The notes: a model not told the origin generated them from the sequence alone. Shown: positions 24,224-32,228, counted from the first letter of the stretch. The stretch is DNA of 45,633 nt from Chloroflexota bacterium (GCA_026707225.1 JAPOXG010000006.1:1-45633), one strand, 5' to 3'. Translations and numbers: made by a program.

Positions 24224-25270
24224 ATGAAGAGATTATTGGCGCTGTTTGGCTTCGCACTTGCAATGGTCGTCCCGGTCGGCGCGCAGGATGCCTCCCAAGA
24301 CCTGCTGTTGCGGACGAACAGCTTGCGCCGCGGGCTCGGCCTGCCAGCGTATCGCTGGAATACGCAGCTGGCTCATGCCGCCCAAACGCAGGCCAGCGGC
24401 TTGGCGGCGGCAAATCGCAATTGCCGCTCCTCAAATTGTCATCTCGACGGCGCGGGAAATCTGGCCAGGGACCGCGCCCGGCTTGCTGGGTATCCCGGAG
24501 AACGGGTGCATGAAAATGTCTATGCCAGCAATGATCCCAGCGCTGATTCAGCCTGGCGCTTCTGGCATGGTTCTCCTGACCACTACCGGAATCTTACCAG
24601 CCCCAACAACAGCGAAATTGGCATCGGCAGCGCGCAGGGCGCCGGCGGCGCATACTATTTTGTGCAAGTGTTCGGACACAGTAGCGGCGCAGCTAGCGGG
24701 ACGGGAGCGAGCAGCAACGCGAGCAGCGGGCCGGCCGAATCGGCGCCTGCCAGACCGCCATCCTACGTGCTCGGCTTGGACGAATTTGGCAACATCCGGC
24801 ACGAGGTGCAGCCCGGGCAGACCATCGGGCATATTCTGCTGATCTATGGCTATACTTGGGACGAATATCCGTATCTACTGGAGATCAACGGCATGAGCGA
24901 GGCCGACCGCCTCAACATGCAGCCAGGCAGCGTCATTCTGGTTCCGCCGAAAGATGGCACCTATACGCCGATGCCGGCGACTCCATCGACGCCAGCGACA
25001 GCGACTGCAAGCGCCACAGAGCCGGCCGCGACCGGCATCCCCACATCGCCGACGCCGACCGCATCAGCAACGATGACGGCTACAGCGGCAGCCACTCGTT
25101 ACATCAGGATTGCGCCCGTCGAGACGGCATCCCCGCAGCCGCTGGCGCCGGTGGATGAGACCGTGCCCGACACATCTGTCGGGCAGCTTGTGCTTTTGGG
25201 CTTGGCAATCTTGCTTCAGCTGGGCGTCATCGGCGGCGCCAGCATCGCCTATTGGCGGCGCTCCCGTTAA
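24224..25270 (+). CDS. Secreted CAP-domain protein with LysM-like segment and C-terminal membrane anchor
   Basis: A 348-residue surface protein. It begins with a signal peptide 'MKRLLALFGFALAMVVPV' ending at GAQD. A CAP/SCP domain (about 25-155) has 'RTNSLRRGLGLPAYRWN', 'HENVY', 'WRFWHGSPDHYRNL' and 'EIGIG...YYFVQVFG'. A Ser/Ala-rich linker precedes a LysM-like segment (about 190-245: 'HEVQPGQTIGHILLIYGY', 'NMQPGSVILVPP'), then a Thr/Ala/Pro-rich wall-spanning stretch and a membrane segment 'LVLLGLAILLQLGVIGGASI' with a WRRSR stop-transfer. Wall binding by LysM is inferred. Start could also be 24212 or 24185. Its TAA overlaps the stop of the TetR pseudogene (TTAA at 25267-25270). Confidence 0.88.
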   Translation: MKRLLALFGFALAMVVPVGAQDASQDLLLRTNSLRRGLGLPAYRWNTQLAHAAQTQASGLAAANRNCRSSNCHLDGAGNLARDRARLAGYPGERVHENVYASNDPSADSAWRFWHGSPDHYRNLTSPNNSEIGIGSAQGAGGAYYFVQVFGHSSGAASGTGASSNASSGPAESAPARPPSYVLGLDEFGNIRHEVQPGQTIGHILLIYGYTWDEYPYLLEINGMSEADRLNMQPGSVILVPPKDGTYTPMPATPSTPATATASATEPAATGIPTSPTPTASATMTATAAATRYIRIAPVETASPQPLAPVDETVPDTSVGQLVLLGLAILLQLGVIGGASIAYWRRSR

Positions 25271-25875
25271 TCAGGCATGGCATTGCGCGGGGACTTCAAC
25301 CGGTGATCGAGAGCCACCGCCTCGGTCACATTGACAACCAAATCGCTCTGCACGAGCGCCATCCGCTCGATACTGTAATCTTGCCCGTCGGTCAGCCACC
25401 AGCGGAATAATTCGACAACCGAGTTGATGAGATGATTCAAGGAGAGCTCAGTGGGGGTTGTCGTCCCTTCCCGCGCCAAATAGAGCTCCATCTTTCACTG
25501 CTTGATCGCTTCCCAGACCGGCTTCAGCGCCGGATGATCGCGTGGCAGGCTCAAGCCAAACAGGACGACATCCCGATGCTCGTCCAGCGCCCGATAGAGA
25601 GCGAGAGACGCTTCGTCAAGCGCCTCCGCCGTTTGCGCCGCGCGCATGAATTTCTCATATCTGCGGCGCACGAAATACGTTGCTGATTCGTCCTTGCTTC
25701 GAAAATGCCTGAAAGAGGCGGCCTATCCGACATCGGCGCGCTCGGTCAGTTCGCGAATCGAGACGCAATCATAACCGAATTCCATGGACAGACTGACGAG
25801 CGCATCGGCGAGGGCGAGATGCCGCCTTCCCCTGGGCAAATTGACAAAAAAACTGAGGTACACGATAATCAGCAT
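25267..25875 (-). pseudogene. TetR family regulator broken by two in-frame stop codons
   Basis: Reading one frame without any shift gives a normal-length TetR regulator of about 200 codons. The N-terminal DNA-binding part is 'LPRGRRHLALADALVSLSME', then 'VSIRELTERADVG'. A TAG (25723-25725) stands where the family usually has a residue such as Arg, and the frame resumes with 'AASFRHFRSKDE', the rest of the HTH. After another 75 codons a TGA (25495-25497) interrupts 'VWEAIKQ*KMELYLAREG', then the C-terminus runs to TAA at 25267. Both stops could come from C-to-T changes (for example CAG to TAG, CGA to TGA). Frame conservation suggests recent decay. It diverges from the ECF sigma gene. Confidence 0.85.
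25841..25869 (+). promoter_or_regulatory. Promoter of the ECF sigma gene
   Basis: A perfect TTGACA (25841-25846), 17-bp spacer and GATAAT (25864-25869) lie about 60 bp before the ATG. It overlaps the 5' end of the TetR pseudogene, so the true TetR start may have been further inside, at a TTG codon before 'PRGRRHLA'. Confidence 0.55.
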
Positions 25876-25927
25876 TGTATAGTGCTTTGCGCGATACGCG
25901 CGAGCCGGCGTGAAACTCTGAGGACGC

Positions 25928-26569
25928 ATGTCAACATACAAGCATTGGGTGCGGCGAGCGCAGACGGGGGATGATGAGGCGCGCAACAATGCCTTCAATC
26001 ATTTGGTGCGCGACTTTGAAGGCATGGTATACAGCGTCGCCTACAGCCGCCTCAGCGATTCGCAGCTGGCCGAGGATGCGGCGCAGGAAGCCTTCCTCAC
26101 CGCCTATAAGCGAATCGCGCAATTGAACGATGTCAGCGCTTTCCCCGCCTGGCTAAAGCGAATCGCGCTGACGCATACCGATCGCCTTTTGCGGCGGCAG
26201 GGTCCGCCAACCGAATCGGTTGAACAGCAGGATCACCTGGCTTCAGCGGAACCGACGCCGGAAGCGCGGCTCGAAGCCATGGAATCGCGTCAGCGGGTTC
26301 GGCTGGCCGTGGCCGCGCTGCCGGAAAGCGCCCGCGATGTCACGCGCGACTATTACCTTCGCGGCGAGTCTCAGCGCGAGATTTCGGAGCGTTTGAATAT
26401 TCCGCTGGCGACTGTCAAGAAACGTCTGCAATACGCGCGTGAGCATTTGCGCAATATATTCAGCGGCTTCAGCGAGACGCTTGACCGGACCATATACGGC
26501 GAGCCGCAGCCGCCAAAGCAATTGCAGCCGGTTTATATCAGACGGCGGCGGCGAATCCGCACAGAATAG
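25928..26569 (+). CDS. ECF-type sigma-70 family RNA polymerase sigma factor
   Basis: A 213-residue sigma factor. Region 2 (about 20-85) has 'FEGMVYSVAYSRLSDSQLAEDAAQEAFLTAYKRI', with the typical 'AEDAAQEAF'. Region 4 (about 120-180) has 'LPESARDVTRDYYLRGESQREISERLNIPLATVKKRLQYA'. This is the usual two-domain plan. The C-terminal tail of about 30 residues is Pro/Arg-rich and ends 'IRRRRRIRTE', not part of the sigma fold. No anti-sigma gene follows, unusual for this group; the downstream gene is convergent. GAGG lies 5 bp before the ATG. Targets unknown. Confidence 0.93.
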   Translation: MSTYKHWVRRAQTGDDEARNNAFNHLVRDFEGMVYSVAYSRLSDSQLAEDAAQEAFLTAYKRIAQLNDVSAFPAWLKRIALTHTDRLLRRQGPPTESVEQQDHLASAEPTPEARLEAMESRQRVRLAVAALPESARDVTRDYYLRGESQREISERLNIPLATVKKRLQYAREHLRNIFSGFSETLDRTIYGEPQPPKQLQPVYIRRRRRIRTE

Positions 26570-26573
26570 GTAA

Positions 26574-26649
26574 TGTAGGGGCGACCTACCAGGTCGCCCG
26601 CAAACGCCTCAGGCCACAATAAAGGGCGACTCACCGAGTCGCCCCTACA
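26574..26649. repeat. MITE-like palindromic element, best copy B
   Basis: The 76-bp element has the same perfect 12-bp inverted ends as the one at 18160: TGTAGGGGCGAC (26574-26585) and GTCGCCCCTACA (26638-26649). Internal hairpins are GCGACCT-ACC-AGGTCGC and GGGCGACTC-ACC-GAGTCGCCC. It fills the gap between the convergent sigma and subtilase genes, where it may serve as a bidirectional terminator. Confidence 0.8.
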
Positions 26650-26672
26650 GTTTCGTATGTTGGTACGCGCAG

Positions 26673-27875
26673 TTAGCTGCCGGGCACGATCTCGCAAGCG
26701 CCTTCGCGCATGCAGGTCCAGGTCATGTCCCCGCCGTCGAGATGCAGCTGGGCCCCCATGCCTTCAAGGACGGCCGCCATTGCCGCCACATAAGGCGCCG
26801 AGAAACTCGTGCCGTTGAGCGCCTTGTAGCCATTGTCGAGATAGATCGTATGCACATCACGGCCTGGCGCCCAGATATCGCCGCCTTTATTGCTGAAGCT
26901 GCTGCGCGCGCCGTCCGGATCGATGGCGCCGACGGCGACCACATTTTCATAGCGCGCCGGGAAGCCGGGCAAGGCACCGCCGCTGTTGCCTGCCGAGGCG
27001 ATGACCGTAACGCCTTTGCCAATGGCGTGATTGACAGCGTCTTCGGTGACTTGCGAGCCAACCATGCTGCCCAGGGACAAGTTGATAATATCCGCGCCGT
27101 TGTCAGCGGCGTAGACGATGCCGGCGGCGACATCAGCCATTGAGCCGCTGCCGTTCTTTCCCAGCACGCGCACCGGTAGAATTGAGCTGTTGGGCGCAAA
27201 TCCGGCGATGCCGATGCCGTTGTCGATATTGGCGGCGATGATGCCGGCGACTGAGCAGCCGTGCCCCATTTCATCTTCCGGATCATCATCGTTATCGACG
27301 AAGTCGTAGCCATTATCGAGGACGCGGCCCTCCAGATCTTCGTGGCTCATGCAAACGCCGGTATCGATCACGGCGACTGTGATATCGCTGAGCTCGCCCA
27401 TTTGATCCCAGGCGGTCTCGGCTTGAATATGCGGCAGCGCCCATTGGCGATCGTAGTCGGGGTCGTTGGGCGGGTTGTCGAATTGCACGCTGACGACGAA
27501 GTCCTGCTCGACCAGCTCGACATCGCTGTCAAAGCTGAAGTCATCGCTGCCGAATGCGTCCGGCACATCCACCACCCAGATTTCCAAAGCCTCAATGCGC
27601 TCGACGACCGTGCCGCCGATACGCTGTACGTATTCCCATTTCTCGCTCAGGGGCGTATTGGGATCGTAGTGAATCACCCAGTTGCCCGTGGGCGAGGCTT
27701 GGTAAACGGGCACAACGCGCGTGCTGTCCGGCACGCCGTCGTTCGCGCCTTCGAGGACAAATTCAGCGGGCGGGACCTGTCTGGGTGAAGATTCGCTGGC
27801 TGCCGCCAGGAACAAGCCGCCCAGGATCAGCAAAATCGTTAGGTTGAGGGTGGTCGCCGTTCTACGTGAAATCAT
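26673..27875 (-). CDS. Secreted S8 family subtilisin-like serine protease
   Basis: A 400-residue exported protease. A signal/anchor segment is at about 9-26 ('TLNLTILLILGGLFLAA'). An I9-like propeptide region (about 65-130) precedes the catalytic domain. The triad is intact: Asp171 in 'VAVIDTGVCMSHEDLEGR', His205 in 'MGHGCSVAGIIAA', and Ser357 in 'NGTSFSAPYVAAM'; the oxyanion Asn is N297 in 'IASAGNSGG'. The His motif normally reads GHGTHVAG; here it is GHGCSVAG, with a Cys near the active site, and a second Cys lies at 175. The C-terminal CMREGAC hairpin may form a disulfide. The start at 27875 was chosen for its GAAGGGA Shine-Dalgarno. It follows the ThDP enzyme by 28 bp and may share its transcript. 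Confidence 0.93.
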   Translation of the reverse strand: MISRRTATTLNLTILLILGGLFLAAASESSPRQVPPAEFVLEGANDGVPDSTRVVPVYQASPTGNWVIHYDPNTPLSEKWEYVQRIGGTVVERIEALEIWVVDVPDAFGSDDFSFDSDVELVEQDFVVSVQFDNPPNDPDYDRQWALPHIQAETAWDQMGELSDITVAVIDTGVCMSHEDLEGRVLDNGYDFVDNDDDPEDEMGHGCSVAGIIAANIDNGIGIAGFAPNSSILPVRVLGKNGSGSMADVAAGIVYAADNGADIINLSLGSMVGSQVTEDAVNHAIGKGVTVIASAGNSGGALPGFPARYENVVAVGAIDPDGARSSFSNKGGDIWAPGRDVHTIYLDNGYKALNGTSFSAPYVAAMAAVLEGMGAQLHLDGGDMTWTCMREGACEIVPGS

Positions 27876-27903
27876 GATATTTCCCTTCGCCAATGCAATG
27901 CGA

Positions 27904-29538
27904 CTAGAAGGACGAAATCTGTGTTTCTTTCGCCGTGATGAACTCAAGCAGAGCGGGCAGGCCTTCCTGCGTCTTTTGGATGCCGCGCTTTATCGCCGGG
28001 ACAATCTGGTCGGGACTTTCGACGCGCTCGCCGTAGCCGCCAAAAGCCTCCGCCATGTCCGCATAGTGACCGGAGATATCGGTGCTGCGAAATTTCTCCG
28101 TGGACACGGGCATAATCGGGATTTCAATAGCCATCGAGAAATTGTTGAAGAGCACCGACAAGATCGGGATTCTTTCGCGCACGGCTGTCTCGAAGTCCAT
28201 GCCCGTGAAGCCGATCGCGGCGTCGCCCCAGACGTTCACACAGAGCGCATTGGGCTTGGCAAGTTTGGCGCCCATCGCCAGCCCGAGTCCGTAGCCGAGC
28301 TGCGTCGTTTTGCCCCAACCGATGTAGGTCAGCGGCGCAACTGACTGCCAGAAAGGCGACAGTTGATCGCGTGGGCTGCCCGCATCGTGCGTAATAATCG
28401 TGTTCTTGACATCGACTGTATGCAGCAAATCCCAAATGACGCGATAGGGCGATATCGGCGTCTCGTCTGAAGTGAGTTTCGCTTTCCACTGCTCAATCCA
28501 TTCCGCCTTCACCGCAGCGATTTCCCCAGCGACGGCAGCATCGCGCTCTTGGGCGGCGCCCTTGGAGCGAGCGCGGACGGCTTCCACCAGCGCATCCAGG
28601 ATCAATCCCGCGTCGCCCACCAGCGCAGTCTCAACGGGTACATCCTTGTTGATGTCCGCCGGATCCAAGGTCGCGTGAATCACCCGCTTACCGGCGGGAA
28701 TTGCGAGACCGAAAGCGGTTCGCGTGAAGCTGCAGCCGATGCCGAAAATCAGATCGGCTTTACCCAGGAAGTGATGCACCGGCTTCGGGATTGCCCGTCC
28801 GCCGGAACCCAATGCTAAAGGATGATCTTCCGGGAAGGCGCTCTTGCCGCCCAAGCTGGTGGTCACCGCCGCGCCGAGCAATTCGGCCAAGGTTTTCAAC
28901 GAATCCCAAGCTTGGGCGTAATGCACGCCCTGCCCGGCATAGATTAGGGGACATTCGGCAGCGAGCAGCGCCTCGGCGACGGCTTCAATCGACGCGCTGT
29001 CCGGTCTGTAGCGCAGGGTCGGCGTTGGGGTGGGATCAAAGGAGTCTGGGATTTCCTCCGCAAATAGATCAGCGGGGAATTCGACGAGGACGGGGCGCGG
29101 TCTGCCGTTGCGGACTTGGGTAAAGGCGCGCCGCATCACTTCCGGGACGGCTTCTGCTGTCGTAACCTGTTCACAGGATTTTGTCACGTGCCGATAATTC
29201 AGGGCGGAACTGAAGTTGGGCTGGATCTGGTTGATGCCGCGAGGATAGCCCATCGGCAATACGAGGATTGGCGCGGAATCGCCAAAGGCTTGCGCGACGC
29301 CGCCGAAGGCATTTTCCGAGCCCGGTCCGCTCTGCATGCAGAAAACGCCAATCTGCGCCCCCGAGGTCAGCCGGCTCATCGCGTCAGCCATGTGCAGTCC
29401 AATGCGTTCCTGCCGCACAATGATGGGACGGATGTCCAGTTTCGCCGCCGCTTCAATGAGCGGGTTCACCGGATAGGCGAAGAGATACTCCACGCCTTCC
29501 GCCTTTAGCACTCTGGCAACTGCATCGGCAACTTTCAT
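27904..29538 (-). CDS. Thiamine diphosphate-dependent enzyme, acetolactate-synthase-like
   Basis: A 544-residue ThDP enzyme with the usual three domains. The N-terminal pyrimidine-binding domain has the catalytic Glu in 'IIVRQERIGLHMADA' (RxEr), with 'MQSGPGSENAFGG'. The middle domain has 'PLIYAGQGVHYAQAW'. The C-terminal diphosphate-binding domain has the GDG-type motif as 'WGDAAIGFTGMDFETAVRERIPILSVLFNN' (Gly-Asp-Ala instead of Gly-Asp-Gly). It is of the IlvB/benzoylformate decarboxylase superfamily, but there is no small regulatory subunit gene nearby, so acetolactate synthase activity is not assured; decarboxylase or oxalyl-CoA-type activities are alternatives. A GAAGGAAGAG Shine-Dalgarno precedes the ATG. 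Confidence 0.92.
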   Translation of the reverse strand: MKVADAVARVLKAEGVEYLFAYPVNPLIEAAAKLDIRPIIVRQERIGLHMADAMSRLTSGAQIGVFCMQSGPGSENAFGGVAQAFGDSAPILVLPMGYPRGINQIQPNFSSALNYRHVTKSCEQVTTAEAVPEVMRRAFTQVRNGRPRPVLVEFPADLFAEEIPDSFDPTPTPTLRYRPDSASIEAVAEALLAAECPLIYAGQGVHYAQAWDSLKTLAELLGAAVTTSLGGKSAFPEDHPLALGSGGRAIPKPVHHFLGKADLIFGIGCSFTRTAFGLAIPAGKRVIHATLDPADINKDVPVETALVGDAGLILDALVEAVRARSKGAAQERDAAVAGEIAAVKAEWIEQWKAKLTSDETPISPYRVIWDLLHTVDVKNTIITHDAGSPRDQLSPFWQSVAPLTYIGWGKTTQLGYGLGLAMGAKLAKPNALCVNVWGDAAIGFTGMDFETAVRERIPILSVLFNNFSMAIEIPIMPVSTEKFRSTDISGHYADMAEAFGGYGERVESPDQIVPAIKRGIQKTQEGLPALLEFITAKETQISSF

Positions 29539-29706
29539 TCTATGGCTCTTCCTTCGCAGCGGATGTCATTCATGAATGGTTAGTTGTATGTTCGGACCGG
29601 CGTGACAGTCGCCGCCAAAAGATGGCTCCCTTAATGGTAACCGCACTAAATCCCTTTACGCAAGATTGGGAGATTGCGTCGCGGAGCAACGATTCCTCGT
29701 TTTTCG

Positions 29707-29765
29707 CCACATAGGCACAAGAAGCACAGAGAAATGTCAAGGCGGGCGACCCCGGGTTGCCCCTT
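29707..29765. repeat. CACAGAG block plus GGGCGACCCCGGGTTGCCCC palindrome
   Basis: The segment combines 'GCCACATAGGCACAAGAAGC' and ACAGAG with the imperfect palindrome GGGCGACCCCGGGTTGCCCC. The same pairing of the two repeat types is seen at 3334-3531 and 31120-31187. It lies between the ThDP and nitrilase genes, a gap of 233 bp that holds no gene. Confidence 0.5.
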
Positions 29766-29771
29766 GCAATG

Positions 29772-30710
29772 CTATTCCAAACGCCGGCGATTGACCTCAA
29801 ATGTAAAGACATCGTCCCGCGCATAGCCGCCGGTGACATCAAGCGCCATCTGTTCCTCGGCGATACGCGAAAGATCGAGATCGGCATAGAGAATCGTCTC
29901 CTGGTCATAGACCGGCTCGACCAGGAAGCTGCCATCAGGCGCGATAGCGGCGCTGCCGCCATTCAGCAGCAAAGCCTCGGGCTGCGGGCGCAATCTCTCC
30001 GGCAAGTCAAGCTCGGCTGGAAAGTCAGACGCGGGCATGATCCCCCCAACAGCGAGCACAAAGGCGCGGCTCTCAAAGGCGTAATGGCGGCTGGCGATTT
30101 GGTGGATTTCCTTGACCGCGGGCCAGAGGGCGACGTGGATGGACTCGTTGCTGATGTGCAAGGCTTGGCGCGCCTGGGGCATCCAATGCTCCCAACAGAC
30201 CAAGCCGCCAACGCGACCGACAGCGCTATCGACCGCGCGCAAACCCGCGCCATCGCCCGGCGCCCAGACCAGCTGCTCGGTATAAGTCGGGCGCAGCTTG
30301 CGGTGGTGGTTGAGCATGGCGCCGTCGGCGTCGATGGTGATGATGCTGTTGTAAAGACTGCGATTGCCGCGTCCAAGAGGAACACGTTCGTTGATGCCCA
30401 GCACGAGCGCGATATCATGCTCCCGCGCCCCGTCTCGCAGCTGCCGCAGCTCGGGGCTGTCGATCGCCATGCTATTGACGGCGAGGCGGGCATAGAGCCG
30501 CTTGGTCGGCGGGTGGTCCCAGCGAGCGTAATCGACCGCGTAATCCAGCCAGGCGGGGTAACCGGGGAAGTAAGTTTCGGGGAAGGCGGCCAGCCGGGCG
30601 CCTTGCCGCGCCGCTTCGCGGATCAGCGACAGCGCTTTGGCGACGGTCCGCGCCAGGTCGTAGTAGACCGGACGAGCCTGGATGAGAGCGACGCGGACGC
30701 TATCGGACAC
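29772..30710 (-). CDS. Carbon-nitrogen hydrolase, nitrilase-like
   Basis: A 312-residue nitrilase-superfamily enzyme: hydrolyses a C-N bond in a nitrile or amide. The triad is intact: Glu45 in 'FPETYFPGYP', Lys138 in 'HHRKLRPTYTEQ', and Cys172 in 'GGLVCWEHWMP'. The FPETxxPGYP, RKLxPTxxE and CWEHxxP forms point to the true nitrilase branch (aliphatic or aromatic nitriles, cyanide) rather than amidases. The GTG start at 30710 was chosen because homology begins at 'VRVALIQARP'; earlier ATGs (up to 30770) would overlap gatC. It lies 16 bp after gatC on the same strand, so the two are probably cotranscribed. The substrate is not known. Confidence 0.92.
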   Translation of the reverse strand: MSDSVRVALIQARPVYYDLARTVAKALSLIREAARQGARLAAFPETYFPGYPAWLDYAVDYARWDHPPTKRLYARLAVNSMAIDSPELRQLRDGAREHDIALVLGINERVPLGRGNRSLYNSIITIDADGAMLNHHRKLRPTYTEQLVWAPGDGAGLRAVDSAVGRVGGLVCWEHWMPQARQALHISNESIHVALWPAVKEIHQIASRHYAFESRAFVLAVGGIMPASDFPAELDLPERLRPQPEALLLNGGSAAIAPDGSFLVEPVYDQETILYADLDLSRIAEEQMALDVTGGYARDDVFTFEVNRRRLE

Positions 30711-30726
30711 AGCGCGGGAAACGACG

Positions 30727-31026
30727 CTAGCCGTCGAGCACAGCGCGGACGCGGAATTGCGCGCCATCACTATCGGGCGCGTTGGCGATTGCCTCGTCGA
30801 CCGAAAGCGCCGCGCCTGCCTGGTCGGGCCGCATCACATTGGTCAGGGGCAGCACCGAAGAAGTGGGATCAATATGCGAGGTGTCCAACTCTTCCAGCTT
30901 CTGGAAATAATCCAGAATGGCGGAGAGCTGCCGCTGATAGCGGGCGACATCGTCGTCGCTCAATTCCAGGCGCGCCAGATCGGCGATGGCGCGGACGTCG
31001 GCGGCTGAGAGTGTGGTCTGCGGCAT
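30727..31026 (-). CDS. gatC: Asp/Glu-tRNA amidotransferase subunit C (GatC)
   Basis: A 99-residue small subunit of the GatCAB complex that turns Glu-tRNA(Gln) and Asp-tRNA(Asn) into the amide forms. It holds GatA in shape and tethers GatB. Signatures: 'VRAIADLARLELSDDDVARY', 'QLSAILDYFQKLEELDTS', then 'DP.S..LPL.NVMRPD'. Length is normal. GatA and GatB are not adjacent; instead a nitrilase follows. A TACAAT -10 is on the minus strand at 31061-31066, and GAGG is about 7 bp before the ATG. Confidence 0.96.
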   Translation of the reverse strand: MPQTTLSAADVRAIADLARLELSDDDVARYQRQLSAILDYFQKLEELDTSHIDPTSSVLPLTNVMRPDQAGAALSVDEAIANAPDSDGAQFRVRAVLDG

Positions 31027-31119
31027 CGCGATACCTCGAAAGATCCGTCTCGGCGTATCAATTGTAGCGTTGCTAGCACTTGCTTCACAGGATGGAGTCG
31101 GCGCACTTTTTTGACGACA

Positions 31120-31187
31120 GAGGCACAGACGTTACAGAGAGGGCGAGCCAAGGCTCGCCGCTTTGGCACGTTGGTGGGGCGGGCGCC
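31120..31187. repeat. Repeat cluster: CACAGAG motif and GGCGAGCC palindrome
   Basis: GAGGCACAGACGTTACAGAGAGG is followed by a perfect 8-bp hairpin GGCGAGCC-AA-GGCTCGCC (31142-31159) and TTGGTGGGGCGGG, the latter also at 3527-3539. It lies between the small membrane-protein gene and gatC, both on the minus strand, and may end the former's transcript. Confidence 0.5.
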
Positions 31188-31207
31188 GCACAAGCTGCTA
31201 AGAAGCG

Positions 31208-31456
31208 CTAGATAGGTATTCTACTGACCAGGAAAGAAATGATGCTGGATAGAATGGCGACGACCACCGCAATCTGCCAAGTGAGATTCTTTATGTCGGT
31301 TCGCAGGTTCTTTACTTCGCCCTGAAGATTGGCGATCGCAACTTTGATATCGCCGTTGTCTCGTTCATGCTGATCTTTCGTGACATAAGAATCCATCCGT
31401 GTTTCAATGACGGCCATGCGTTCGGGGTCCCGGTTCGGTTTGGCTTCGGCGACCAT
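31208..31456 (-). CDS. Small coiled-coil, tail-anchored membrane protein
   Basis: An 82-residue protein. Residues about 10-58 form a likely coiled coil ('DGDIKVAIANLQGEVKNLRTDIKNL' in type, with heptad hydrophobics), and the C-terminus is a single membrane segment 'WQIAVVVAILSSIISFLVSR'. The layout resembles XhlA-like haemolysin-associated proteins, which also have an N-terminal coil and one C-terminal segment, but no family is certain. A perfect AGGAGG precedes the ATG, which supports a real gene. Function unknown. Confidence 0.7.
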   Translation of the reverse strand: MVAEAKPNRDPERMAVIETRMDSYVTKDQHERDNGDIKVAIANLQGEVKNLRTDIKNLTWQIAVVVAILSSIISFLVSRIPI

Positions 31457-31554
31457 ACTTTCCTCCTGTATTCACGCGTAGCATAGCGTAACATTGGCGC
31501 ATCGTCAACCTTGTCGCGCGCGAAGCTCGAAAGCAGGGGCGGATTCGAGTACAC

Positions 31555-31567
31555 TGCTATCATAGCA
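31555..31567 (+). promoter_or_regulatory. Extended -10 with internal palindrome upstream of the ClbS/DinB-like gene
   Basis: TGCTAT-C-ATAGCA is a perfect 6-bp inverted repeat that contains the extended -10 TGC-TATCAT (31555-31563). The gene start is 22 bp further on. A protein that bound the palindrome would block the promoter. Confidence 0.4.
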
Positions 31568-31588
31568 AAGCAGATCAGGAGAGCGACT

Positions 31589-32131
31589 ATGCGAGCGACA
31601 GTCGACCGCGCGGAGGCTTTGCGCCTGCTGCGGATCGAACATCAGGCGGTGGCCGCGCTGATTGACGCGCTCAGCGACGAAGAGATGACCCGCCGCGATA
31701 CGATTCAGCACGGCATGTATTATGATCAGCAATGCTCGTTCAAAGACTTGCTGGCGCATCTCATTTGCTACGAGCTTTATACGGTCGAGTCAATTCAAGA
31801 ATGGCGCAATGGGCGCGCGCATTGGGCGATCGAAGCGGTGAAAGATCCGCGGCGTGGACGCGAGATCCATTATGGCGGCATCGCCGACCGGGATCATTTA
31901 AGCTTGCGCGAGCAACTGGACGAATACCGGACGGTCAGCGCAGCGCTTGAGCGGGAGATCGAGACGATGTCCGATGCCGACTGGGGGAGCGCGCCCGCGT
32001 TTGCGCTGGCTGAAACGACCGACCTTGGCGGTATGATTGAGGGCATCCTGGTTTTGCCGCCGCGCCCCATGTATCGTCACTTGCCGGTACATGTTCCGAA
32101 TGCGGCGCAGTATATTCGCAGTCTGCGCTGA
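31589..32131 (+). CDS. ClbS/DfsB or DinB-like four-helix family protein (tentative)
   Basis: A 180-residue soluble, mostly helical protein. The N-terminal 'RLLRIEHQAVAALIDALSDE' and 'SFKDLLAHLICYELYTVESI' resemble DinB/ClbS-type four-helix bundles ('w.vkdllaHl..we'), and the end has the usual loop followed by 'HVPNAAQYI'. ClbS proteins protect against the genotoxin colibactin in E. coli, while most DinB-like members are of unknown function, some acting as thiol transferases. I cannot assign one. AGGAG lies 7 bp before the ATG, which decides the start; a longer frame begins 78 bp upstream but has no signal. It stands alone. Confidence 0.55.
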   Translation: MRATVDRAEALRLLRIEHQAVAALIDALSDEEMTRRDTIQHGMYYDQQCSFKDLLAHLICYELYTVESIQEWRNGRAHWAIEAVKDPRRGREIHYGGIADRDHLSLREQLDEYRTVSAALEREIETMSDADWGSAPAFALAETTDLGGMIEGILVLPPRPMYRHLPVHVPNAAQYIRSLR

Positions 32132-32174
32132 TCGGAACGTAGCCTTGGCCTGGGGCGGCATCGCCGCGAGGCTG

Positions 32175-32183
32175 TGCTATAAT
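32175..32183 (+). promoter_or_regulatory. Extended -10 of the LCP gene
   Basis: TGC-TATAAT is a perfect extended -10, 45 bp before the GTG start at 32229. The -35 region has no good match. Confidence 0.5.
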
Positions 32184-32228
32184 CCGCGACTGTTTGGCGA
32201 ATTGGCATAATACCGAAACGGAGGCGCC

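Noticed and set aside
25267..25875. Stop-codon reassignment as explanation of the TetR gene
   Set aside because: TAG and TGA serve as normal stops in many other genes here, so the code is standard.
29772..30710. GatA-type amidase, given its place after gatC
   Set aside because: It has the Glu-Lys-Cys nitrilase triad, not the Ser-Ser-Lys amidase signature.
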